Shown here: piece after piece, positions 1 through 5,962 of the stretch | How the letters are laid out: every line of letters starts with the position of its first letter | Numbering within the stretch: the stretch's first letter is position 1 | Assembly: GCA_964353405.1 (NCBI GenBank) | Contig: CAYGWJ010000020.1 | Location: forward strand, 1 to 10,073 | Direction of reading: 5' to 3' | Length of the DNA: 10,073 bases | DNA from: JBGLNJ01 sp964353405 | GTDB lineage: Bacteria > Chloroflexota > Anaerolineae > Fen-1058 | Translations under genes and position numbers: made by a program | The notes under the pieces: generated by a model | The model's input: the letters and a program-made list of their open reading frames with translations, nothing else | Databases searched by the model: none | Told to the model about the DNA's origin: nothing

Positions 1-1
1 C

Positions 2-1621
2 TTCCACCGTGCTTTACTGGTTTATGCTCGGCTCTGGAAAAAAGTGACCGATAGCGGCGGTTCTGCTTTTCTACGCTTCTTTGTGCAAGGACACAACCTT
101 GGCTTTACCAAGATGAACCGCTACCAGCCAATTCAATATGGCAGATATGGTGGATCGCAGGTCAACCGTTATTTCTCGGGCACGTTGTTTGTTGGTTCGA
201 TCATCTCGGAAGTATCTCCCGCATATTCCATGACTCATAAGCTGGAGCGTTTGATCAAGCTTCAGATGCCAGGCAAAACCGGCCAAACTTGTATTACGTG
301 CCAATCTACAACCAGCATACGATCAATCCCAGATGTTACTTTTGATTACGTGTTTGTTGATCCGCCTTTTGGCAACAACCTGCATTACTCTGAACTCAAT
401 TTCTTTTGGGAAGCATGGCTCAAAGTTCTGACCCAACGTGGGCCAGAAGCTGTGATGGACAAAGGGCGCCAACGGACTCTGACGGATTACCAGGCCCTCA
501 TGGCGCAGTGTTTTCAGGAAATCTATAGAGTGCTGAAACCAGGCCGTTGGCTCACGGTCGAGTTCCACAACTCTCGAAATAGTGTGTGGACGGCGATTCA
601 GGAAGCTATGCAACTTGCCGGCTTTGTCGTGGCCGACGTTCGCACACTGGACAAGCAGCAAGAAACCTACAAGCAGTCCATCCAAAAGTTGGTCAAGCAG
701 GATTTGGTGATCTCGGCTTATAGGCCCAATAACGGCTTGGAAGAACGTTTTCGGCTTGAGGCTGGTATCGAGGAAGGCGTATGGGATTTTGTCCGGACAC
801 ATTTGCGGCAACTGCCGGTCTGCGTCGTCAAAGAGGAGCGCGTTGAGCCAGTGGCCGAGCGGATGAACTATTTGCTCTTTGACCGGATGGTGGCCTTTCA
901 CGTCCAGCGCGGCGTAACTGTGCCGCTTTCCGCGCCCGAATTCTATGCCGGACTGACGCAACGCTGTGCAGAGCGCGACGGCATGTACTTTTTGGCGGAG
1001 CAGGTTGTCGAATACGACAAGACACGCGCCCGTCTGGCCGGCGTGCAACAACTGTCTTTGTTCGTGAGCGATGAGGCCAGCGCGGTGCAGTGGCTCCGGC
1101 AGACGCTCTCGCACAAGCCCCAAACTTATTCTGACCTGTTCCCGCAATTCGTGGGCGAACTGCGCGCGCTGAACAAGCACGAAAAACTGCCCGAGCTATC
1201 GCAATTGCTGGAGCAAAACTTTATACGTTATGACGGAACGGGCGACGTGCCCAGCCAGATTCATGCGTACCTCTCGACCAATTACAAAGACCTGCGCGGC
1301 CTGTCCAAGAATGATCCGTCCCTGCGCGCCAAAGCCAAAGACCGCTGGTACGTACCCGATCCCAACAAAGCCGCCGACCTGGAAAAAGTGCGCGAAAAGG
1401 CGCTGCTCCGCGAATTTGAAGAGTATCGCGATGCCAAACAGCGCAAACTCAGGGTCTTTCGGCTGGAAGCAGTGCGCGTTGGCTTTCGCAGAGCCTGGCA
1501 GGACAAGGATTATGCCACTATCATTGACATAGCCCGCAAGATACCAGAGGATGTGCTTCAAGAAGATCCTAAACTGCTGATGTGGTATGACCAGGCATCG
1601 CTCCGCGCGGGCCGCGAGTAG
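2..1621 (+). CDS. Site-specific DNA methyltransferase, C-terminal part (BREX/PglXI-like), cut by window edge
   Basis: The frame is open from base 2, so the gene starts outside the window; the GTG at 44 is internal. About 539 residues are visible. The segment at 44-250 (SGGSAFLRFF...YFSGTLFVGSI) precedes an amino-methyltransferase motif IV, VFVDPPFGNNLHYSELNFFW, with DPPF at 359-370. This is the catalytic (D/N)PP(F/Y) signature of N6-adenine or N4-cytosine DNA methylases. The SAM-binding FxGxG motif is not visible and should lie upstream. After the core (to about 730) comes a C-terminal region of about 300 residues of unknown fold, rich in charged helices, perhaps target recognition or partner binding. 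It ends at TAG 1619-1621, 44 nt before pglZ. In BREX the methylase marks host DNA and restricts phage. The exact BREX subtype name is inferred from the neighbour. The 5' part is more AT-rich than the 3' part. Confidence 0.85.
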   Translation, partial: FHRALLVYARLWKKVTDSGGSAFLRFFVQGHNLGFTKMNRYQPIQYGRYGGSQVNRYFSGTLFVGSIISEVSPAYSMTHKLERLIKLQMPGKTGQTCITCQSTTSIRSIPDVTFDYVFVDPPFGNNLHYSELNFFWEAWLKVLTQRGPEAVMDKGRQRTLTDYQALMAQCFQEIYRVLKPGRWLTVEFHNSRNSVWTAIQEAMQLAGFVVADVRTLDKQQETYKQSIQKLVKQDLVISAYRPNNGLEERFRLEAGIEEGVWDFVRTHLRQLPVCVVKEERVEPVAERMNYLLFDRMVAFHVQRGVTVPLSAPEFYAGLTQRCAERDGMYFLAEQVVEYDKTRARLAGVQQLSLFVSDEASAVQWLRQTLSHKPQTYSDLFPQFVGELRALNKHEKLPELSQLLEQNFIRYDGTGDVPSQIHAYLSTNYKDLRGLSKNDPSLRAKAKDRWYVPDPNKAADLEKVREKALLREFEEYRDAKQRKLRVFRLEAVRVGFRRAWQDKDYATIIDIARKIPEDVLQEDPKLLMWYDQASLRAGRE

Positions 1622-1665
1622 AGCGGGTTGCTAAACGCTCGACTGGTTTGATAGGGAACGAATGG

Positions 1666-3678
1666 ATGTACAACTCATGGCGTGACACCATCCTGCAAGA
1701 GTTTACGCCGCAAGTGGCGCGCCTGACATTGGTCGCCGATCCTGATGGCCTGTTCACGGAACAAGTGGTGTTGCAGAACCTTCGGGAGCGCGGCTTTGAG
1801 TTGATCGAGTTCGAAGACTCGGTTGCATTCCGCTTCGCCTACGAGTCCAAGTATCGGTCGCACTGGGATCGCGGCGAAATGACCGATCTGGTCGTCGTGC
1901 TCCGATCAGCCTCATCCGATCTACGCCAATTGCCCTATGATTTGTTGCAAGCCGGACGCCAGTTATCGTTCACTCTGGGCGCACTGTTTCCAAATCTCAG
2001 TTACCCTGTGGTGGATGCGCTCGACCGCAATGACCTGGAAGCTTTGTATCAGGCCCAGGTCAAGTCCAGGCCGGGCGTGTTGGGTGACAATGCCACCCAA
2101 GATTTCATCCTCGCGCACGTGTTCGACCTTTCGCCGCAATTGATCAAGAGCCCATCGGATTTGTTGCGCGCTTTGTTGCGTTTGCACTACAAAGGTCAAC
2201 AATTGCCGGCACCGTTCGCTCAGCGCGTCGTCCAACTCGTGCGCCAAAACGAATCGTTTGCCAATTGGCCGCTCGATGTGCTCGTGTCTGACCGAGATGC
2301 CTTGTTCGCTTTCTTGCAGGAACGTTGGCCGTTGTTCCTTGAGCGCCTGACACAAGCTGGGCCAGCGCCTGTGCGCGAGGCTCGTGCGGACTATGTTCTG
2401 AATTACGCCGGCCCAACCGACATACCTTTCGACCATGAAGATGTGCGGGTGTACGTCAACACATTGTTCCTGGAAGGCAGCCTGCACCCTGTAGCACATC
2501 CGCAGGCGAGCACACTTGCATCGCAGTGGGTGGCGGTCGGCCTGCGACTCGACCCTGAGGCTGACCGTCTGCGACGCCTGATGAATTTGCTGCGCACAAT
2601 TGGAAATACGATTCCCAATGCGGAAGCGCGTCACCAGGAGTGGCTGTCTTTTGCGCAGCGTTGGGCCGAGGCACTAGCCCTGCGGTACTCGGCCCCGACG
2701 CCTGAACCGCCCGAATGGACCGACCGCTTCATTGCATTGCAAACACAGATTGACCTGGTGTTTTTGGAGTGGGTGCAAAAACGGTACAGCGGATTGAGCA
2801 ACCAGCCGCCTCGTCCGCCAGTCATGTTGCATCACGTGCCCCGCGCGCTTGCGTCTCTGGTGGAAAGATCTGTCGGCGCAAAAATCGCACTGGTAGTCAT
2901 GGACGGGCTTGCGCTCGATCAATGGTGCATTCTGCGTCAAGTATTACTCGAGCAAAAGCCTGCCCTGCAGATACACGAAAGCGCCGTGTTTGCCTGGCTG
3001 CCCACCTTGACTTCAATCTCGCGCCAGGCAACGTTTGCTGGGCGCACGCCGCTCTATTTCCCCAACAGTCTTTACACGACCGACAAAGAACCTTTGCTGT
3101 GGACGCAATTCTGGAGCGAGCACGGCTTGTCTCCCACAGCCATCGGTTACGCCAACACCCTGCGTGATAGCAGCGACCTGGCCCAGGTTGAAGAACTGGT
3201 GACACGCCCGCAAATCCGCATTCTCGGCCTGGTGGTTGACAAAGTGGATCGCATCATGCACGGCATGAAGCTTGGCACACCAGGGATGCATAATCAGGTA
3301 CGCCAGTGGGCCAAGCAAGGTTTCCTGGCCGACTTGTTGACACTCTTGATCGGCAAGGGCTTTCAACCATTCATCACGGCTGACCACGGTAACATCGCCG
3401 CGCATGGAATTGGTCGGCCAGCAGAAGGCGTGCTGGCTGAGGTGCGAGGACAACGAGCTCGTGTTTACCCCAACAAGACTTTGAGAGATGCGGCAAAACA
3501 GAACCTGCCAGACGCTATTGAGTGGCCGACCGTTGGATTGCCGTCCGACTTTTATCCGTTTCTGGCGCCGGATCGCAAGGCCTTTATCGAGCCTGGGCAA
3601 GAAACAGTCAGTCATGGTAGTATATCGCTTGAAGAGTTGGTCGTACCATTTGTCCAGGTCAAAATTGGCGAGAAATGA
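1666..3678 (+). CDS. pglZ: PglZ-domain phosphatase-like protein (BREX type 3-like)
   Basis: This is a 670-residue PglZ protein of the alkaline-phosphatase superfamily, the signature component of BREX phage-defence systems. PglZ is needed for defence and host methylation; its exact substrate is not visible here. ATG 1666 is chosen because AGGGA (1653-1657) lies 8 nt upstream; an in-frame TTG at 1648 lacks this support. Putative metal and catalytic residues are in order: ALVVMDG with D413, a Thr/Ser-rich nucleophile region PTLTSISR, LVVDKVDRIMHG with D528 and H532, ITADHGN with D573/H574, and a final VSHGSISLEE with H650. All expected ligand positions look intact. The roughly 400-residue N-terminal half (VARLTLVADPDGL..., QLPYDLLQAGRQL) is the helical region usual for long PglZ proteins. 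It follows the methylase by 44 nt and its stop overlaps the next ATG (ATGA), indicating one operon. Confidence 0.9.
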   Translation: MYNSWRDTILQEFTPQVARLTLVADPDGLFTEQVVLQNLRERGFELIEFEDSVAFRFAYESKYRSHWDRGEMTDLVVVLRSASSDLRQLPYDLLQAGRQLSFTLGALFPNLSYPVVDALDRNDLEALYQAQVKSRPGVLGDNATQDFILAHVFDLSPQLIKSPSDLLRALLRLHYKGQQLPAPFAQRVVQLVRQNESFANWPLDVLVSDRDALFAFLQERWPLFLERLTQAGPAPVREARADYVLNYAGPTDIPFDHEDVRVYVNTLFLEGSLHPVAHPQASTLASQWVAVGLRLDPEADRLRRLMNLLRTIGNTIPNAEARHQEWLSFAQRWAEALALRYSAPTPEPPEWTDRFIALQTQIDLVFLEWVQKRYSGLSNQPPRPPVMLHHVPRALASLVERSVGAKIALVVMDGLALDQWCILRQVLLEQKPALQIHESAVFAWLPTLTSISRQATFAGRTPLYFPNSLYTTDKEPLLWTQFWSEHGLSPTAIGYANTLRDSSDLAQVEELVTRPQIRILGLVVDKVDRIMHGMKLGTPGMHNQVRQWAKQGFLADLLTLLIGKGFQPFITADHGNIAAHGIGRPAEGVLAEVRGQRARVYPNKTLRDAAKQNLPDAIEWPTVGLPSDFYPFLAPDRKAFIEPGQETVSHGSISLEELVVPFVQVKIGEK

Positions 3679-4514
3679 GTCAACAAGCGTCCGTTGGATT
3701 TAGCCAACGTATCCAGCTCGCATGGTTGGAGAAAACATCCAATCTGACCCTGGCCGGCAACACACCTGAGCAAATCAAAGCCGCACTTGACGAGACCCTT
3801 AGAGACAAATTGTCGGTCGGCAGTGATGCCCGTGCCGGGAACCGCGTTAAATCCATCTCCATTCTGATGAATATCTGGGCTACCGGCCCAGAGAAATTAA
3901 AGCCTTTGCAGTCCGAAGGATTGGCGTTGTTGAGCTGTCTGCCGCGCGAAGCTCACCTGCCTGTGCATTGGGGCATGAGCATGGCGACCTATCCGTTTTT
4001 CGGCACAGTGGCTGAAACCGCGGGACGGCTGTTACGGCTCCAAGGAGATCTGACCTCGGCACAGACCCAGCGCCGTCTGCGGGAGCAATTCGGCGAACGG
4101 GAGACTGTCTTTAGGGCTGCACAGCGCATCTTGCGATGTTTCGTAGACTGGGGAGTATTGCAGGATTCGCCACAGAAGGGGATGTATGTTCCCGCGCCAG
4201 CGCGTCCCATCGAGGATCGTCAGTTGGCGGCGTGGATGATTGAAGCGGTTCTGCGTGCCAGCGGATCGAGCTACTCGACGCTCAGTGCCATCGGTCAGTC
4301 CCCGATGTTGTTTCCGTTTGTCTTGCCGGCGCTCAACCTGGGTGTGCTGCAAATCAACGAGCGGCTGGACTCGCATCGCCAGGGACTGGATGAGGATGTC
4401 ATTACCCTGCGTAGCGGAGTGATTTTTCCGGCAGCGGAAATCGGCGGTAATGGGGAACGATGCCGAGGAGAAAGGAAGCCGTCGCCACGAGGCAAGAGTC
4501 AATTTCCGCCGTGA
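3675..4514 (+). CDS. BrxA-like small BREX-associated protein with aberrant C-terminal tail
   Basis: This 279-residue soluble protein starts at an ATG overlapping the pglZ stop by 4 nt (ATGA, 3675-3678), so it is translationally coupled. Residues about 127-163 (TSAQTQRRLREQFG...FVDWGVLQ) look like a winged-helix unit, and 183-235 form a second helical domain. Its size range, helical make-up and position after pglZ match BrxA (DUF1819), a DNA-binding accessory protein at the end of BREX type 3 operons. I see no diagnostic motif, so the assignment rests mainly on context. Residues up to about R246 (4412) read as normal protein. The last 33 residues are Gly/Arg/Pro-rich, low in hydrophobics, and lie over DNA belonging to the antisense fragment ending at 4402. 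I infer that the original stop was lost by a recombination near 4412 and that the frame now reads into foreign sequence. Function may or may not survive. Confidence 0.6.
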   Translation: MSQQASVGFSQRIQLAWLEKTSNLTLAGNTPEQIKAALDETLRDKLSVGSDARAGNRVKSISILMNIWATGPEKLKPLQSEGLALLSCLPREAHLPVHWGMSMATYPFFGTVAETAGRLLRLQGDLTSAQTQRRLREQFGERETVFRAAQRILRCFVDWGVLQDSPQKGMYVPAPARPIEDRQLAAWMIEAVLRASGSSYSTLSAIGQSPMLFPFVLPALNLGVLQINERLDSHRQGLDEDVITLRSGVIFPAAEIGGNGERCRGERKPSPRGKSQFPP

Positions 4515-4881
4515 CTTGATCCCTCGTCCGCAGTCGCATACACTCTCCTTCAGGTTGTTGAACCAAATCTGAAACGGCGGTGTCGAATGATGGATCAAAC
4601 TCATAAAGATGACGCTGAACGCCGCTTGGGCCGAGCGCTGGTTCTGTTGTGCGAGTGGGGTCTACGTGTGCAGAGTCCACTTCGGCAATGTACTCTTGCC
4701 GATCATCTGCGAGCGAGGCGAACAGTACAGCGCGGCAAGCGGCCAGCGGTCGTCGCGCCCACCACAGGTGCAGCGTGCTGGGATGGCCGTGGCGGATGGA
4801 CTTTTCCCGCGCCACGTGCTTGGAGACGGTGGCGATGGGAAAGTCAACTTCGGCCAGGCGTTTACAGTCTTTGGGAATCAA
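4402..4881 (-). pseudogene. DUF1156 DNA methylase N-terminal fragment (truncated remnant)
   Basis: Starting at TTG 4881 the minus strand reads MIPKDCKRLAEVDFPIATVSKH, then REKSIRHGHPSTLHLWWARR and PLAACRAVLFASL. This is the strongly conserved N-terminal block of DUF1156-type DNA methylases, which are normally several hundred to about 1000 residues and linked to phage-defence islands. The homology stops near 4705, after about 58 residues. The frame stays open for another 100 residues of unfamiliar sequence, containing repeat copy 4545-4589, to TAA 4404-4402. No SAM or catalytic motif is present, so it cannot be an active methylase. Its TTG overlaps the toxin stop (TTGA, 4881-4878), suggesting that the intact gene was once the third gene of the DUF433-DUF5615 operon. 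No clear Shine-Dalgarno precedes it. It converges on and overlaps the brxA-like tail. Confidence 0.75.
4545..4589 (+). repeat. Imperfect 45-nt direct repeat, copy A
   Basis: This copy matches 5784-5828 in the same orientation at 37 of 45 positions, including an identical 16-nt core (ACCAAATCTGAAACGG) followed by one mismatch and GGTGTC. The two copies bracket the DUF1156-remnant, DUF5615 and DUF433 cassette. On the minus strand both can be read as FDT(A/S)VSDLV followed by an acidic G(E/D)C segment, with several differences at third codon positions. It may therefore be a decayed coding fragment rather than a site. I do not recognise the family. Confidence 0.75.
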
Positions 4882-5210
4882 GCTACGCTCTGGGCGGGAG
4901 GCAAGGGGGTCATGCGGATACGATGGTCTTCGACGACGGCGAAATGTCCGGCCCAATCCGTTCTGCTTTCGAGCGCGGCAACTGCGGCGCGCACCACATA
5001 CGCCGACGAAGGCGCCGAAATACGAAAAAGGACAATGCCAAAGTCTTTGTCGAATGTGACGACGATACGATCCTCACGCTGGGCACGCGCAAGTATCTCA
5101 ATGTCACGGCTGCCGGGCGCGTCGGTGCGCACCCAAACCACGTCATGTCCGCGCTGCCGCAATGTCATCACCGCATCGCCCGGGAAATTTTCGTTTGCCA
5201 GGATGCGCAT
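4878..5210 (-). CDS. DUF5615 PIN-like toxin
   Basis: This 110-residue protein has the DUF5615 (PIN-like, Mut7-C related) layout. An N-terminal ILANENFPGDAVMTLRQRGHDV carries the first acidic residue. A middle SRDIEILARAQREDRIVVTFDKDFG carries the conserved Asp pair and Phe-Gly. The C-terminal TDWAGHFAVVEDHRIRMTPLP is the usual end of the family. Members act as the putative ribonuclease toxin of a TA pair with a DUF433 protein. ATG 5210 lies 3 nt after the DUF433 stop, with GGAG about 8 nt upstream inside the preceding gene. The protein looks full length. Its last residues (PAQSVA) run into the TTGA overlap with the DUF1156 remnant. The first metal position reads ANEN where many relatives have ADEN; whether this weakens activity is unknown. 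Confidence 0.85.
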   Translation of the reverse strand: MRILANENFPGDAVMTLRQRGHDVVWVRTDAPGSRDIEILARAQREDRIVVTFDKDFGIVLFRISAPSSAYVVRAAVAALESRTDWAGHFAVVEDHRIRMTPLPPAQSVA

Positions 5211-5213
5211 ACG

Positions 5214-5453
5214 CTAGACTCCGGCGAGTTCAAAAGGATAGACTCGCTCTGTCCGCAGAATGGCGCTGGCATAGCTCAGACAAGCCTGAATATCTAGGCG
5301 CGTCAGGCCGGGATAGTTCCGCAGGATTTCCGCTTCGTCCCATCCCTGGGCTAGCAGATCAACAATGAATTCGACCGCCAAGCGAGTTCCCTTGACAACA
5401 GGTTTGCCCACCAAGATACTTGGATCAATCACGATACGCTCTTGCCAGTTCAT
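5214..5453 (-). CDS. DUF433 antitoxin
   Basis: This 79-residue protein begins MNWQERIVIDPSILVGKPVV and continues KGTRLAVEFIVDLLAQGWDEAEILRNYPGLTRLDIQACLSYA. It is a classic DUF433 domain, a small winged-helix-like DNA-binding fold that serves as antitoxin to DUF5615 toxins. The frame extends upstream to 5510, but ATG 5453 is the start: a strong AGGAGGT (5465-5459) lies 5 nt before it and the family begins here. The stop at 5216-5214 is 3 nt from the toxin ATG, the standard antitoxin-first order. A -10-like TATACT and an inverted repeat lie just upstream and fit autoregulation. It looks complete. Confidence 0.9.
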   Translation of the reverse strand: MNWQERIVIDPSILVGKPVVKGTRLAVEFIVDLLAQGWDEAEILRNYPGLTRLDIQACLSYASAILRTERVYPFELAGV

Positions 5454-5458
5454 GCTAC

Positions 5459-5465
5459 ACCTCCT
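5459..5465 (-). promoter_or_regulatory. Ribosome binding site of DUF433 antitoxin
   Basis: AGGAGGT on the minus strand, 5 nt before ATG 5453. It fixes the start against the longer upstream reading frame and predicts strong antitoxin translation. Confidence 0.85.
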
Positions 5466-5472
5466 GCCCTTG

Positions 5473-5500
5473 AGTATATCACAGACCGCTTGACGAAGCG
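5473..5500 (-). promoter_or_regulatory. Putative TA promoter -10 and inverted-repeat operator
   Basis: On the minus strand, TATACT (5478-5473) is a good -10 about 20 nt before the antitoxin ATG. No matching -35 is present. An inverted repeat CGCTT-N4-AAGCG (5487-5500) occupies the place of the -35. That is where an autorepressing antitoxin would bind. The same bases overlap the -35 of a divergent plus-strand promoter (5490-5495), so both directions could be controlled together. Confidence 0.4.
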
Positions 5501-5518
5501 CGAGAACCACAGTATGAT
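5490..5518 (+). promoter_or_regulatory. Near-consensus sigma-70-type promoter, plus strand
   Basis: TTGACG (5490-5495), a 17-nt spacer and TATGAT (5513-5518) match the bacterial housekeeping promoter at 5 of 6 positions in each hexamer with ideal spacing. Transcription should start near 5525. No protein-coding gene follows on this strand for more than 3 kb. The first thing transcribed would be the hairpin-rich region 5523-5691. Its -35 overlaps the inverted repeat upstream of the divergent DUF433 gene. Confidence 0.5.
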
Positions 5519-5522
5519 GCCA

Positions 5523-5691
5523 TTGCCAGTGGATGAAACTCGGCTCTAGGCCGTGTGATCGTTCAGCCGAGGCTGTAAACGATCTTAAATCCCTGGCGAG
5601 AAAAATCTGGCCGTCCGATTTACCCGCTCACCGAAAAAAAGTCGCCGCATGGCGACCTGCCCAGACCAGCACTGGGACTAGGTGAGCGGGT
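5523..5691 (+). ncRNA. Candidate structured non-coding RNA (two multi-hairpin domains)
   Basis: The stretch has no credible ORF but folds repeatedly. Domain 1: TTGCCAG (5523-5529) pairs with CTGGCGA (5593-5599, one G-T wobble). It encloses CGGC-TCTAG-GCCG (5541-5553) and a hairpin with GATCGTT/AACGATC plus CAGC/GCTG around a CGAG loop (5557-5584, 2-nt bulge). Domain 2: a perfect 11-bp stem ACCCGCTCACC (5622-5632) with GGTGAGCGGGT (5681-5691) encloses GTCGCC-GCAT-GGCGAC (5641-5656) and CCCAG-N7-CTGGG (5660-5676). A plus-strand promoter predicts a start at about 5525, almost at the edge of domain 1. No plus-strand terminator is seen. I do not recognise it as a named RNA family. It could instead be DNA structure such as a mobile-element end, or domain 2 could be only a minus-strand terminator region. 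Confidence 0.4.
5634..5656 (-). terminator. Intrinsic terminator, minus strand
   Basis: On the minus strand a perfect 6-bp stem GTCGCC-ATGC-GGCGAC is followed directly by seven T residues (complement of A5634-A5640). It would stop transcripts coming from the lipoprotein gene, whose stop codon is 307 nt upstream. It would thereby protect the DUF433-DUF5615 operon from read-through. There is no T-run on the plus side, so it is one-directional. Confidence 0.65.
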
Positions 5692-5962
5692 TGGGTTTGT
5701 ACGTCTCGCCCCTCTCTTTCACCTGCATTGGCTGCGTGATTGCGTTGACTTCTCTTTATGCTTCGTTCGCCATGTCCCACAATCTCCATCAGATGGCCGC
5801 ACCAAATCTGAAACGGAGGTGTCAAATGCTTCGACAGTACGATGCTGCTCGGCATGATCGTGTGAGTTCCAGGTCCGGTCCGGCGACGCCCCGACCCAGG
5901 AACTGGAGTGCGGATAAGAGGGTTGCACGCATTAGGGCAGCTTGCGGACAACCCTGCAATGC
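5692..5962. other. Gene-free stretch between structured region and lipoprotein
   Basis: No ORF here resembles a known protein on either strand. Apart from repeat copy B (5784-5828) I see no promoter, terminator or RNA gene. On the plus strand GGAGGT (5815-5820) stands 5 nt before an ATG (5826-5828), a good Shine-Dalgarno spacing. However, the frame that follows reads into antisense of the lipoprotein gene and gives no recognisable protein. It is probably decayed sequence left by past insertions. Confidence 0.4.
5784..5828 (+). repeat. Imperfect 45-nt direct repeat, copy B
   Basis: Partner of 4545-4589 (37 of 45 identical, same orientation, about 1.24 kb apart). The identical 16-nt core is at 5801-5816. 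Together the copies bracket the TA pair and DUF1156 remnant, as expected of either duplicated remnants or a recombination target. Confidence 0.75.

Noticed and set aside
323..1180. 285-codon minus-strand ORF
   Set aside because: It is antisense to the methylase, whose DPPF motif and family pattern are on the plus strand. The minus translation has no recognisable domain.
4587..5297. Plus-strand ORFs of 136-236 codons
   Set aside because: Antisense to the DUF5615/DUF433 genes and the DUF1156 fragment. The translations show no domain, and composition is typical of the complementary strand of a GC-rich gene.
5622..5691. tRNA or tRNA-like cloverleaf
   Set aside because: The length and branching are suggestive, but the closing stem is 11 bp, there is no T-loop GTTCGAATC-like motif, no valid anticodon arm and no D-loop pattern on either strand.
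5622..5691. Integron attC site
   Set aside because: The inverted repeat with inner hairpins is reminiscent, but the GTTRRRY/RYYYAAC end boxes are missing and there is no integrase in the window.
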